A stretch of DNA of 28,509 nucleotides, from positions 1 to 28,509 of the forward strand of contig DASXTB010000076.1 in the NCBI GenBank assembly GCA_036505615.1. The letters are read 5' to 3'. This DNA is from DASXTB01 sp036505615. Its GTDB lineage: Bacteria > Acidobacteriota > UBA6911 > JACQSX01. The notes below the pieces were generated by a model. The model saw nothing but the letters and a program-made list of their open reading frames with translations. It had not been told where the DNA came from and searched no databases. This document shows positions 15,323 through 23,898 of this stretch, piece by piece (the stretch's first letter is position 1; every line of letters starts with the position of its first letter). The translations under genes were made by a program, and so were the position numbers.

Positions 15323-15469
15323 ATTTCAGAATAAGGGTGCAACAAAAATTTCCCGATGATTGACCCGAGCCGGTCTTCCCCAAAACAATACATCCGCGAT
15401 TCGTGTCGCACCCCTTCAGTTGCATACCCTTGATGGGCGTCGCAGACCGTTTGTGGTACTGTTTGGCCC

Positions 15470-16360
15470 ATGCCCGATCGTCTTCTTCGGATCATGGTGG
15501 CACGACATTCTACTTTCTACAGCCCTCTGCTGTCGGCAATCGGGGCCGGATTCCTCCGGCAGGAAAGAATCAAAACAAGCTACCGCGTCCTGCCGGCGGG
15601 ATGTCGATCCCACGACTTGCTTCGCAATCGTGAGGTTGACATTATGCAATCGGCCGTCTCCTCTAACTGGGGACCGATGGAGAAAGGAGAACGCGATCTG
15701 CCGGTTCACTTTGCACAAATCAATCAACGCGACGGTTTTTTCCTCGTCGGCCGCGCCCGCGATAGCTCGTTTCGCTGGTCCAAGTTGGAGGGCACGCAGG
15801 TGTTGGCCGATCACGGATCTCAGCCGCTGGCGATGCTTCGCTATGCGGCTTATTATCAAGGAGTCGACTGCAGGAAGATGGAATGGATCAACACGGGGAA
15901 CCCGGAAGAATTGGACGCCGCCTTTCGCGCCGGCCGCGGCCACTACGTTCATCTACAAAGTCCAGCGGCGCAGCAGCTTGAGAGTGACAGCCTCGGCTAC
16001 ATTGTCGCATCTGTCGGCGAAGCAATGCCGCCGGTCGCCTTCAGCAGTGTGATGGCGTCGCGGGCGTTTCTGAAAACGGAAACCGCCAAAGCTTTCCTGA
16101 AGGCCTTTCAGGAGGCAAAGAAATGGGTGAATCAGGCACCTGTCGAGGAGATAGCCAGCGCGGAGGCTTCGTTCTTCCCCGGCGTTGACCTTCAAATACT
16201 GGCAGCGGCCGTCGCCCGCTACCGAAAGTTAGGTTGCTGGACCGGAGATGTTGACATTCCGCGCGCCCTGTACGAACAGGCGTTGAATGTGTTTCTGCAC
16301 TGCGGCGCCATTACCCGGCGTCACGCTTACGAAGAAGTGGTGGCAGCGATTCCAGAGTGA
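15470..16360 (+). CDS. THI5/NMT1-like substrate-binding protein
   Basis: The 296-aa protein has the fold order of ABC-type periplasmic binding proteins of the NMT1/THI5 and SsuA class. It opens with RIMVARHSTFYSPLLSAIGAGFL, continues with VDIMQSAVSSNW (hinge and ligand loop) and SKLEGTQVLADHGSQPLAMLRYAAYYQGVD, and ends in helices such as TAKAFLKAFQEAKKWVNQAP. Family members bind thiamine-pyrimidine precursors, sulfonates or related molecules. No signal peptide precedes the first strand, so it may be a cytoplasmic homologue or have a misread start. No permease or ATPase gene is adjacent and no TPP riboswitch is seen upstream. The ATG at 15470 fits the first beta strand. Confidence 0.72.
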   Translation: MPDRLLRIMVARHSTFYSPLLSAIGAGFLRQERIKTSYRVLPAGCRSHDLLRNREVDIMQSAVSSNWGPMEKGERDLPVHFAQINQRDGFFLVGRARDSSFRWSKLEGTQVLADHGSQPLAMLRYAAYYQGVDCRKMEWINTGNPEELDAAFRAGRGHYVHLQSPAAQQLESDSLGYIVASVGEAMPPVAFSSVMASRAFLKTETAKAFLKAFQEAKKWVNQAPVEEIASAEASFFPGVDLQILAAAVARYRKLGCWTGDVDIPRALYEQALNVFLHCGAITRRHAYEEVVAAIPE

Positions 16361-16438
16361 TCATCGCCGTCAAAGGCGCCATGCCGGATCGGGCAGGCCT
16401 GATTTCGCTGCCATCGTAATTCAGCCACTGCGCTTTAG

Positions 16439-19400
16439 TTAGTGGATCTGGACATTCCCTCCTGCCAGTATTCCGCCGGCCGAATAACCGTTGCTTAATT
16501 GGATATGGAATGTATCGGAGCCCTTTCCCGGCTCTGCCAGGTCATCCACATCGACAACGAAGTCAAATGACCCGAGTTGATTTATCTTTGCCTTTCCAAA
16601 TATCCGAGCATGGGTCTCCGTCACCTGCACTGCCGTGATCGATGTGCTCGTGACGGTCAGCCCCCTAACGTGGTCCTGGTAAATCAAGCTGCCTGACGGT
16701 TGACTTGATTTAACCATTGCATCTAAGGCGAAGGACGCTTCAACCTCCGCCGCCTGGATCGACCCGCCACCAGTGACCTTGGCGCCAGGTGTACTCGGCG
16801 GAGGAATAACCGTAACGGTGAACGTACAGGCGGCTGTGTTGCCGCTGGTATCTGTAGCCGTGCAGGTCACGGTGGTCGAGCCTAAATGTAGGACCGATCC
16901 CGAGGGTGGAGTGCAGGCTACCATGACGCCTGGAGAGTTATCGGTCGCTTCGGGCGATGGATAGTTAACTGTAGCGCCGAAAGCGGAGTCCTGGAAGGCA
17001 GTCATATCCGGGGGACAGGCGATCGTCGGCGGTTCGTTGTCGTGAACTGTCACAGTAAAACTGCAGCTCGCCGTGTTGCCCGATGCGTCAGTCGCGGTGG
17101 CAATAACCGTAGTCGTTCCCTGAGGGAAGATAGAACCGGATGGAGGATTGAAGTCGACCGTTACATCGGAACAATTGTCAGCCGCCGTCGGCGCCGGGAA
17201 AGTTACCTTGGCCGTGGGCTGGCCTGGATCCGTCGACGTTGTGATATTAGCCGGGCACACGATCGTCGGCGGCTCAGTGTCCATGATCGTGACTGTGAAG
17301 CTGCAGGTGGCCGTGTCCCCCGCCGAGTCGGTCGCGGTGGCCGTGACTGTCGTTGTTCCCTTCAGAAACGCAGAACCCGATGGCTGACTGTAACTGACAC
17401 TGACAGCCCCCACCCCGCCGCTAGTTGCTGCCGCCGGATAGTCCACCACAGCCGAGCACTTGCCCGGGTCTGTAGATTTGACAATGGGAGCCGGGCAGAC
17501 GATTACCAACGGCGCACTCACCGTCACAGTAAAGGTGCATGTCGAGGTGTTGCCCGAGGCATCCGTCGCCGTTGCGATGACCGGTGTCACTCCCACTGAG
17601 AAAATCGAACCTGATGCCGGAGTGGCACTGACCGTTGCGCCGGGACAGTTGTCGGAGACCGACGGCGCCGGGTAAGACACCATCACCCCGGCCGGACTTG
17701 TCGCCGCCATCGTTACGTTAGCCGGGCAGGAAATTGCCGGCGCCTCATTGTCGTTGACCGTGACTGTAAACGAACAGCTTGCCGTAACACCGGCAGAGTC
17801 GGTCGCGGTGCAGGTGACCGTCGTTGCCCCCTTCTGAAAGACAGATCCCGATGAAGGCGAGCAGGTCACCGTCGAGCCCGTAGAGCCGCTTGGCGTCGAG
17901 AAGTCCACAACACGCGAGCATTCGCCCGGCGCTGTTGACGTAGTAATGTTGGCAGGGCATGTAATCGTTGGCGGAAGCGCCGCGCCGGCGATCTTCACCA
18001 CAAAAGCATCCGTAACGCCACCAAACGCGCTTTGGACTACTCCTGACGTAGTTGGGAAATTCGCCGAAGCAGTCTCCCCGGTCACGTAAGCCGCTCCAGT
18101 CGAGTCAATGGCAATGCTGAATCCCTCGTCGGAACTCGTGCCGCCCACGTACGTTGAGTAAATCAGCGAACCAGCAGCATCCAGTTGCGTGATGAAAACA
18201 TCATCACTCCCCGCCAGCGCTGGTTGTTGCGCGTCGGCAGTTGTAGGAAAGTTCGGCGATTTTGTCCCGCCCGTCACGTACGCGATTCCGGCTGCATCTA
18301 CGGCAATGCCCTCTCCGAAATCGAAGCTTGTGCCGCCGAGATAAGTAGAATAAGCGAGCCCGGAACCATCGGATTTCAACTTGGCTACGAAAGCATCGTC
18401 GCCACCGCCCGAAACGGTTTGATGTGCCCCCGGCGTCGTCGGGAAATTTGTAGAAGTAGTCTCCCCTGTCACATAGACACTTCCGACTGCATCCACCGCA
18501 ATGCCCAAGCCCCGATCAAAGTTGCTGCCGCCAAGGTAGGTGGAGTAGACGATGGCACTGGCCGTTGGATTCAACTTCACTACAAAGGCGTCGCGCACGC
18601 CACCAAACACCGTTTGCGCTGCGCCGGGCGAAATCGGGAAGTTGGCCGATGTCGTTTCTCCAGTGATGTAGGCGCTGCCGGCTGCGTCAACTTTTATTCC
18701 CAAGCCTTGATCAAAGCTGCTGCCACCGACGTAAGTGGAATACAGGATCGACGAGCCGCTGGGATTGAGTTTAGTTACAAATGCGTCGGTATTTCCGCCT
18801 AACGAGGTTTGAAGGGCTCCCGCCGAAGTGGGAAAATCCACCGAAGTCGTCCCGCCAGTGACATAGGCGTTGCCAGCCGCGTCTAGAGCGATGCCCAAAG
18901 CAAAATCGGTGCTGCCGCCGCCGAGAAGTGTCGAATACACAAGGGCGGAGCCAGTGGAATTCAATTTCGCAACGAACGCATCTTCCATTCCACCCAAGGT
19001 GGTCTTCAGGGCGCCCGGCGTTGTCGGGAAATTGGTGGAGAGAGTCAAGCCGGCCACGTAAGCATTACCGTCAGCATCGACGGCGATGCCAAAACCTTGA
19101 TCGCGCCCGCCGCCGCCAAGGTAGGTGGAGTAAAGCAGAGAGGAGCCCGCTGGATTCAGCTTCGCCACGAAAACATCGGCAGAAAAACCACTGCCAAACG
19201 TGGTTTGAACGCTTCCCGGTGTAATAGGAAAGTTGAGCGATATGGTTTCTCCGGTAACGTAGGCGTTCCCGTCTGCGTCGACTGTGATGGCAAAGCCCTG
19301 GTCGCGGCCGCTGCCACCGAGATAAGTCGAGTAATCAATCGTCGGATCGATCACCAGCGGCTTGCTACTGTCGTAATCGGCCACGCGAAAGCGCAATCGA

Positions 19401-20131
19401 TGTTTCCCTTCGACAACGTAGCTGCCGGAGACTTCTCGACGGATTCCATCAATTTCCTGGTAAACGGTTGGTTTTCGCTGAGACATCACTGCGCCAGCGG
19501 CGCGCAGCAGAAGATCTCCCTGAGGGCCGACTTCTACCTGGTCGGCGCCTTGAACATCCAGCGCGATCCTGCCGGGATCGGATCCAGGACGGATTACGAA
19601 GTCATACTCAAGCTGATTCTGGTTTCCGTAATAAACAAGGTCAATTCCAGGATAGATTTGCGAATATCGAACCCGAGCGTACGTCGGGATATCAATGTGC
19701 CATTTTCTTGAATCGTTCCCGATGAAGTAATTGCTTCGACCCGGCAACAGGTCGATTCCTTCGAGTCTGGCAGCAGACGATGCGCCCACCAGTTTCATTC
19801 GCAAGACCGTTTCCAGTCTTGAGTCTCGGGTCTGGGCTTTTGGGTGTCGATTTTCGGAACTCGACAGTCCGGGGTTCCGTAATTCGATCACCGCTTCTGT
19901 CGCGGTGAGAAACAAGCCGTAGCCTCTGCCACGGGCCAGAAATTTCACTTGTAAATCGGCTTGTCCGCAATTCGCCTCAAAGTGCAGTGGAATTTTGCCG
20001 TAAGCTTGTGCCAACTGCGGTTTGAGGTTTTCCAGGCCCTGGCGCTCAGCGGAGGCATAGATGTGCAGAAGGAAGACAAATACCGCAAAGATGACAGAGG
20101 ATTTTGGCAACATGATTTTGGGAGCGTTCAT
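16439..20131 (-). CDS. Giant secreted SBBP beta-propeller / HYR / post-COAP-1 protein
   Basis: The 1230-aa protein has a signal peptide near residues 11-28 (SSVIFAVFVFLLHIYASAE). Next is a DUF7948-like N-terminal domain (about 40-265; PLHFEANCGQAD ... YPGIDLVYYGNQNQLEYDF). Seven SBBP repeats follow (about 266-722), each about 65 residues and starting YSTYLGG with a DAxGNAYVTGET core, as expected for one seven-bladed propeller. Five HYR domains come next (about 723-1113; CPANIT, DNC and TATDASGNT motifs with paired cysteines), then a C-terminal post-COAP-1-like domain (KVTGGGSI ... DFVVDVDDL). Such proteins act outside the cell, probably in adhesion. GGAGG lies six bases before ATG 20131. A word repeat (19811-19850) interrupts the first domain. 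Confidence 0.92.
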   Translation of the reverse strand: MNAPKIMLPKSSVIFAVFVFLLHIYASAERQGLENLKPQLAQAYGKIPLHFEANCGQADLQVKFLARGRGYGLFLTATEAVIELRNPGLSSSENRHPKAQTRDSRLETVLRMKLVGASSAARLEGIDLLPGRSNYFIGNDSRKWHIDIPTYARVRYSQIYPGIDLVYYGNQNQLEYDFVIRPGSDPGRIALDVQGADQVEVGPQGDLLLRAAGAVMSQRKPTVYQEIDGIRREVSGSYVVEGKHRLRFRVADYDSSKPLVIDPTIDYSTYLGGSGRDQGFAITVDADGNAYVTGETISLNFPITPGSVQTTFGSGFSADVFVAKLNPAGSSLLYSTYLGGGGRDQGFGIAVDADGNAYVAGLTLSTNFPTTPGALKTTLGGMEDAFVAKLNSTGSALVYSTLLGGGSTDFALGIALDAAGNAYVTGGTTSVDFPTSAGALQTSLGGNTDAFVTKLNPSGSSILYSTYVGGSSFDQGLGIKVDAAGSAYITGETTSANFPISPGAAQTVFGGVRDAFVVKLNPTASAIVYSTYLGGSNFDRGLGIAVDAVGSVYVTGETTSTNFPTTPGAHQTVSGGGDDAFVAKLKSDGSGLAYSTYLGGTSFDFGEGIAVDAAGIAYVTGGTKSPNFPTTADAQQPALAGSDDVFITQLDAAGSLIYSTYVGGTSSDEGFSIAIDSTGAAYVTGETASANFPTTSGVVQSAFGGVTDAFVVKIAGAALPPTITCPANITTSTAPGECSRVVDFSTPSGSTGSTVTCSPSSGSVFQKGATTVTCTATDSAGVTASCSFTVTVNDNEAPAISCPANVTMAATSPAGVMVSYPAPSVSDNCPGATVSATPASGSIFSVGVTPVIATATDASGNTSTCTFTVTVSAPLVIVCPAPIVKSTDPGKCSAVVDYPAAATSGGVGAVSVSYSQPSGSAFLKGTTTVTATATDSAGDTATCSFTVTIMDTEPPTIVCPANITTSTDPGQPTAKVTFPAPTAADNCSDVTVDFNPPSGSIFPQGTTTVIATATDASGNTASCSFTVTVHDNEPPTIACPPDMTAFQDSAFGATVNYPSPEATDNSPGVMVACTPPSGSVLHLGSTTVTCTATDTSGNTAACTFTVTVIPPPSTPGAKVTGGGSIQAAEVEASFALDAMVKSSQPSGSLIYQDHVRGLTVTSTSITAVQVTETHARIFGKAKINQLGSFDFVVDVDDLAEPGKGSDTFHIQLSNGYSAGGILAGGNVQIH
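16800..19338 (-). repeat. Coding tandem repeats: five HYR units and seven SBBP units
   Basis: Within the giant gene, five HYR units of about 230 bp occupy about 16800-17965 and seven SBBP units of about 195 bp occupy about 17966-19338. Neighbouring units share long stretches of codons, so unit gain or loss by slippage is possible. Confidence 0.8.
19811..19850 (-). repeat. Word repeat (GAGTCTCGGGTCTGG) inside the giant gene
   Basis: Drifting words of the type CAGTCTTGAGTCTCGGGTCT are read on the minus strand as a hydrophilic insert, RHPKAQTRDSRLET, within the N-terminal domain. Confidence 0.7.
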
Positions 20132-20334
20132 TTTCGTCCTCCTTCCTCTAGATCGACTCGATGCCGCGTCGCGAGATCGAGCTCTCGCTTGGCATCCATC
20201 TTAGAAAGGGGACGTTGTGACGGGGTGTACCGAACGGCTAAGTATCCGCCGTGTGCGGAGTTAGAGGTTATTTGACAGGCTTAGGCCGGTGTCCTTCATC
20301 ACATCTGCGAAACTTCTCGCGTCAAAAGCTGTAA

Positions 20335-20405
20335 ACCACAACGGACACAAAGGACACGGCAATCAAGGGGCCATTTCGGCCGTTGTGTCCGCTGCCTTTG
20401 TGGTG
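20335..20405. repeat. Inverted word repeat (ACAACGGACACAAAGGACAC)
   Basis: A run of ACGGACACAAAGGACACGG at 20341-20359 is answered by GTTGTGTCCGCTGCCTTTG at 20382-20400, so the pair could form a long imperfect hairpin. It lies upstream of the giant gene. Confidence 0.65.
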
Positions 20406-20525
20406 TGAATCGGGAATAGAGGGACTATGACCGCGGCGTGAGTTGTGAAGATTAAGTCGCGTATTTGGAAGACCGGAAGGCTAAGCGCTACGAGGGGGGC
20501 ACTTAGGCCTCTTCCAGCGGACCTT

Positions 20526-20646
20526 GTCCGCGAAGCGGACCCAGCCCGCCGTAGGCGGGCGAGGCGCCGCGAAGCGGCGCCATTGGAGAGACGGCCCACC
20601 GGCCGTCTCTCCAAAATGTCCAAAGTCCAGTGTCCGCGAAGCGGAC
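20526..20646. repeat. Array of five palindromes including a GAGACGGCC-family copy
   Basis: Hairpins lie at 20526-20540 (GTCCGC/GCGGAC), 20544-20560 (GCCCGCC/GGCGGGC), 20563-20581 (GGCGCCGC/GCGGCGCC), 20585-20612 (GAGAGACGGCC/GGCCGTCTCTC) and 20632-20646 (GTCCGC/GCGGAC). The middle two are an inverted copy of the 219-331 unit lacking its central hairpin. The rest of the 589-base gap (20132-20720) shows no gene. Confidence 0.8.
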
Positions 20647-20720
20647 GAAGTGTGGTTTGCAGCCCACTGCAGTATGAGAAAATGTAGAAACTCCCTAGGG
20701 CGCTTCAAGCGGCCCGGGTT

Positions 20721-21347
20721 TTACCGTTTGAAGGTTCCGACGAGCTGCGCCTCACCTAGCACATGGCCCTTCATGGCATCCAAAAGCTGCTGCTTTGTGG
20801 CTCGCGGCTTCAGATCTGTCTTTCCGTTCAGGGCATAGAGCTTGAAGAAGTAGCGATGCGGCTTGCCCGGGGGAGGACACGGGCCGCCGTATCCAATCTT
20901 CTTGAAGTCGTTTAATCCTTGCACCCCTCCGGAGGGCAGTGTTTCGTGAGCGGGAATGCCTTCACGAAGCTCGTGAGTACCGGATGGAAGGTCATAGAGC
21001 ACCCAATGGACCCACGTTCCCATGGGCGCATCTGGATCATCGGCGATCAGAGCAAAACCCTTTGTGCCTTGCGGTGGGTTGCTCCAAGTCAGTGGCGGAG
21101 AAACATCTGAGCCTTCACAAGTGTATTTCTTCGGAATTGGCTGATTATTTTCAAAAGCGGAGCTCTTTATTTCGAAAGCCATAGGCGGACCTCCAGAATC
21201 TCGGCATACTACGGCCGTGCCGGCCATTACGCAGAATGCCAGAAAAGGAATGACCCAAATTGCGGGTTGCGGATTTCGGATTGCGGACTTCAGAAATTTC
21301 GTTAGTGTGCTGTCAGAAACACTCAATTTTAACGAACGCTTTTTCAT
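20721..21347 (-). CDS. PEBP / YbhB-YbcL family protein with an N-terminal extension
   Basis: The 208-aa protein contains the full bacterial PEBP domain from about residue 55: FEIKSSAFENNQPIPKKYTC, SPPLTWSNPPQGTKGFALIADDPDAP, WVHWVLYDLP, a GGPCPPPGKPHRYFFKLYAL core, and a C-terminal helix (KQQLLDAMKGHVLGEAQLVG). These form the conserved anion-binding pocket (DPDAP, the HW pair, GPCPP and HRY). The family's role in bacteria is poorly defined. Before it lies a hydrophobic helix (about 30-48), so this copy is exported or membrane-bound. GGGGGGAGG directly precedes the ATG (21347) and supports this start. Residues 20-29 (SAIRNPQPAI) are encoded by a heptamer word repeat, so the export helix seems attached through that repeat. 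The internal ATG at residue 56 would give the cytoplasmic form. Confidence 0.9.
   Translation of the reverse strand: MKKRSLKLSVSDSTLTKFLKSAIRNPQPAIWVIPFLAFCVMAGTAVVCRDSGGPPMAFEIKSSAFENNQPIPKKYTCEGSDVSPPLTWSNPPQGTKGFALIADDPDAPMGTWVHWVLYDLPSGTHELREGIPAHETLPSGGVQGLNDFKKIGYGGPCPPPGKPHRYFFKLYALNGKTDLKPRATKQQLLDAMKGHVLGEAQLVGTFKR
21259..21291 (+). repeat. Heptamer word repeat (ATTGCGG)n in the PEBP gene start
   Basis: Four and a half drifting copies of ATTGCGG/GTTGCGG/ATTTCGG are read on the minus strand as SAIRNPQPAI. It is the same family as 1641-1666. Confidence 0.8.
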
Positions 21348-21387
21348 GACCTCCCCCCATCGGATTCAGCGCTTACGCCTCTTATTT

Positions 21388-21393
21388 TATAAT
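21388..21393 (+). promoter_or_regulatory. Possible -10 box between the PEBP and CRTAC1-type genes
   Basis: A TATAAT on the plus strand lies inside a CGCCT/AGGCG hairpin (21376-21398) in the divergent gap. It would give the plus-strand gene a leader of about 170 bases containing the GTAC hairpin element. The overlapping minus-strand TATTAT could instead serve the PEBP gene. No good -35 box is visible for either. Confidence 0.25.
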
Positions 21394-21480
21394 AGGCGAG
21401 GGGACAGCACAGAGGTGAAGCGGGGGAGTGCTCACGATTGCAAAACCGTTTTGTGTCCCTGTCGGTTATGCGCCAGATTT

Positions 21481-21558
21481 GTACAGGCGGCCCTGTGTGG
21501 CCGCCCATTTTCCAATGAAGGCGCACGGGTTCGGGCGGCCACGCAGGGCCGCCCGTAC
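21481..21558. repeat. GTACGGGCGGCC inverted-repeat element, copy 1
   Basis: Two 27-base arms (21481-21507 and 21532-21558), each itself a hairpin (GGCGGCC/GGCCGCC), are inverted and match at about 24 of 27 bases, with a 24-base centre. The outer tips are GTAC. It ends eleven bases before the chosen start of the CRTAC1-type gene. A second copy lies at 27915-28060. Confidence 0.8.
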
Positions 21559-21568
21559 AATCAAATTG

Positions 21569-23263
21569 ATGTGGCTTAACACAAACCATCCGACGAGCCT
21601 TCGGATCGGGCTATTGCTTTTCGCTTCTTCAATTCTCCTCCTTTTTGGCAAGGCCGGTCTGGGCCTTGGTATCAAGACTGACCCCCTCGTGCCGATAAGA
21701 TTCAACGAAGCAGCCGCCAGCGGGGGGCTGAATTTTGTTCTTGAAAACTACCCCACGCGCCAAAAGCACCTGATTGAAACGATGCCGGGCGGTGTCGCTG
21801 CCTTTGATTATGACGGAGATGGGCTCACAGACATTTACTTCACAAACGGAGCTGCTATTCCTTCGCTAGAAAAGGAATCGCCGAAATACTTCAACCGGCT
21901 GTTTCGCAATCAGGGTGGTATGAAATTTGTCGACGTCACGGATAAAGCTGGCGTAGCCGGCACCGGCTATTCTATGGGAGTGGCCGCTGGCGACTACGAT
22001 AACGACGGTCACGTCGACCTATTCGTAGCGGGAGTGCGCCGCAACATCCTTTATCACAACACCGGCAGGGGAACTTTCGAAGATATAACAGCGCGGGCGG
22101 GAATAAAGAGCGACGTTTGGTCAGTGGCTGCCGGCTGGTTTGATTTCGATAACGACGGCCGGCTGGATCTGTTTGTGGTCAATTACGCCCAATGGTCGCC
22201 TGAATTCGATCGCTTCTGCGGCGACCAGAACAGAAACATCCGTGTCTATTGTCACCCAAAGTATTTCGAAGGATTACCCAACCGCCTTTATCGGAACCGG
22301 GGCGATGGAACGTTCGAGGATGTGTCCGAGAAGGCCGGAATCCTTCAACATGTCGGCCGTGGTATGAGCGTCGCGTTTGCCGACTACGATCAGGACGGAT
22401 ACATGGACGTGTTTGTCACCAACGACAACATGCCAAACTTTCTATTTCATAACCGGGGCAATGGTACGTTTGAAGAGGTGGGCCTCACAGCGGGCGCGGC
22501 ATTGCTCGATCACGGCAAACCGGTCTCGAGCATGGGCGTGGACTTTCGCGATTACGACAACGACGGGCTGCCCGACATCAGCGTCACTGCGCTGGCGGGG
22601 GAGACATTCCCGCTTTTCCACAACGAAGGAAGGAGCTTGTTCCGGGACGCAACGTACTCCAGCCGGCTTGCAGCAATGAGTGTCAAATTGAGCGGTTGGA
22701 GCAACGGTTTTTTTGACTTCAACAACGACGGCTGGAAGGATCTCTTTACCGCCAACTCTCACGTCAACGATCGAATTGAGTCGTTCGAAGCGACAAAGTA
22801 CAAACAGGCGAACGCGGTCTTCGCTAACATGGGAGATGGGACATTCCGAGACATGTCAACAGTTGCCGGGGAGAGCTTTCAAACAGCCAGAGCTCATCGC
22901 GGCAGCGCATTCGCAGACTTCAATAATGACGGCAGAATAGATGTCGTGGTCAGTGCGCTGGGCGAGCCGGCCGAGCTGTGGGAAAACATAAGCCCTCCGG
23001 AGTACCACTGGCTCGTCATCAAGCTGACTGGAAGCGCGAGCAACCGCGATGGCATCGGAGCACGCGTTCGGATTGGAAATCAAACCAACATTATGACATC
23101 GGCCGTGGGCTATGCTTCATCCAGTCATTCCGGCGTGCATTTTGGGTTAGGAAAAGCTGAGAAGGTGGACAAATTAGAGATATTTTGGCCCAGTGGGAAG
23201 GTTCAGGTTCTCAAGGATGTAAACACCAATCAAGAACTCCAGATCCGAGAAGGGAATCAGTGA
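21569..23263 (+). CDS. CRTAC1-type FG-GAP/VCBS protein with ASPIC/UnbV domain
   Basis: From the ATG at 21569 this is 564 aa. A signal-anchor or signal peptide at about residues 12-33 (LRIGLLLFASSILLLFGKAGLG) is followed by a beta-propeller of FG-GAP/VCBS units. Each unit has a calcium-binding loop such as DYDGDGLTDIYFTNG, DYDNDGHVDLFVAG, DFDNDGRLDLFVVN, DYDQDGYMDVFVTN, DFNNDGWKDLFTAN or DFNNDGRIDVVVS. The last 70 residues (GIGARVRIGNQTN ... VDKLEIFWPSGKVQ) are an ASPIC/UnbV domain. Such proteins are secreted; ligands are unknown. The frame is open upstream to 21428, but that part runs through the GTAC repeat element. No Shine-Dalgarno sequence is seen at 21569. Confidence 0.92.
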   Translation: MWLNTNHPTSLRIGLLLFASSILLLFGKAGLGLGIKTDPLVPIRFNEAAASGGLNFVLENYPTRQKHLIETMPGGVAAFDYDGDGLTDIYFTNGAAIPSLEKESPKYFNRLFRNQGGMKFVDVTDKAGVAGTGYSMGVAAGDYDNDGHVDLFVAGVRRNILYHNTGRGTFEDITARAGIKSDVWSVAAGWFDFDNDGRLDLFVVNYAQWSPEFDRFCGDQNRNIRVYCHPKYFEGLPNRLYRNRGDGTFEDVSEKAGILQHVGRGMSVAFADYDQDGYMDVFVTNDNMPNFLFHNRGNGTFEEVGLTAGAALLDHGKPVSSMGVDFRDYDNDGLPDISVTALAGETFPLFHNEGRSLFRDATYSSRLAAMSVKLSGWSNGFFDFNNDGWKDLFTANSHVNDRIESFEATKYKQANAVFANMGDGTFRDMSTVAGESFQTARAHRGSAFADFNNDGRIDVVVSALGEPAELWENISPPEYHWLVIKLTGSASNRDGIGARVRIGNQTNIMTSAVGYASSSHSGVHFGLGKAEKVDKLEIFWPSGKVQVLKDVNTNQELQIREGNQ

Positions 23264-23508
23264 ACGCGCGGTCTTGAGCTCCAGCAAATCCGCGCCGCTC
23301 TGGAGAACGACTCGCGCAATGTCGGCTCTTGCATCAAGTCGGCTGCGAACCTGGTGGTGACTCGGTTCACCGCAGAGGCGCAGCGCGGCAAGCCCATTAG
23401 AACCCGATCACGACCACGTTCACGAGCCTACAGTGGCCAGGGCCACAACCAAAGGAAAAGCCGATCAGGGCTACATGAACCGGTCAACCCGCAGCCAGGG
23501 ATGTAGAG
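23264..23508 (+). other. Stretch after the CRTAC1-type gene with a possible decayed coding remnant
   Basis: In the same frame as the CRTAC1-type gene, past its TGA, the sequence stays open to a TAG at about 23503. It reads LQQIRAALENDSRNVGS and then SAANLVVTRFTAEAQRGK, vaguely like a TPR helix pair. There is no start codon with a ribosome site and the later part is basic and low in structure. I see no other feature. Confidence 0.2.
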
Positions 23509-23509
23509 G

Positions 23510-23764
23510 CCGGCGGTAAAACCCGAAGGGTTTACAGAGTATAGCCGCCATAAAATCATCCGCCGCTGAAGGCGTCGCAGAGCCTTAGCGCCACAGATAT
23601 CGCCGGACGAAGCACTAAACGGGCTTGGTTTCAAATTTGCGAAAAATTCTTAGGCCCTTTCAGGGCGGATCGTTTTGGGGGGATGGCCCACCGGCGGCGT
23701 CGCCCGCAAAAGACGCGGGCTTTGCCGCCGGCTATATTCTGTAAACCCTTCGGGTTTCGGCGGG
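23510..23764. mobile_element. 255-bp element with 40-bp terminal inverted repeats (AAACCCgaaGGGTTT family)
   Basis: Ends at 23510-23549 and 23724-23764 are inverted repeats of about 40 bases, imperfect. Each contains a CTGTAAACCC run and an AAACCC/GGGTTT hairpin. The centre has a further GCCCGC/GCGGGC hairpin and no coding frame. It lies between convergent genes and looks like a small non-autonomous element. Confidence 0.55.
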
Positions 23765-23780
23765 TGTGTGATCCCCGGCA

Positions 23781-23805
23781 AAATGTGGTTTAAAAAACCA
23801 CATTT
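23781..23805. other. AT-rich perfect hairpin between convergent genes
   Basis: AAATGTGGTTT and AAACCACATTT form an 11-bp stem with a three-base loop. It has no U-run on either strand, so a terminator role is doubtful. The remaining stretch to 23898 shows nothing recognisable. Confidence 0.45.
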
Positions 23806-23898
23806 CACGGTCCGGTATCACGTCCACGCCTACGCAGACAACTAAATCATTTCCCGCTGAGGAAAAGTATTCGTTAGCTGATCAGATTCGCCGTTGTT

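Noticed and set aside
15323..15469. Possible TPP riboswitch before the THI5/NMT1-like gene
   Set aside because: The conserved CUGAGA and ACCUGA elements and the expected stem are absent.
15360..16052. 230-aa open frame overlapping the THI5-like gene
   Set aside because: The overlapping frame 15470-16360 shows a coherent binding-protein fold. This one is low in structure and rich in Arg and Ser.
17042..19711. Several open frames of 60-205 aa on the plus strand
   Set aside because: They are shadows of the repetitive HYR/SBBP gene on the minus strand and mirror its repeat period.
21400..21480. A tRNA-Cys-like look (TTGCAAA loop with GGCG at one end and CGCC at the other)
   Set aside because: There is no TTCGA T-arm, the acceptor stem has several mismatches and the D-arm does not fold.
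23781..23805. Bidirectional terminator between convergent genes
   Set aside because: The stem is perfect but AT-rich and no run of U follows on either strand.
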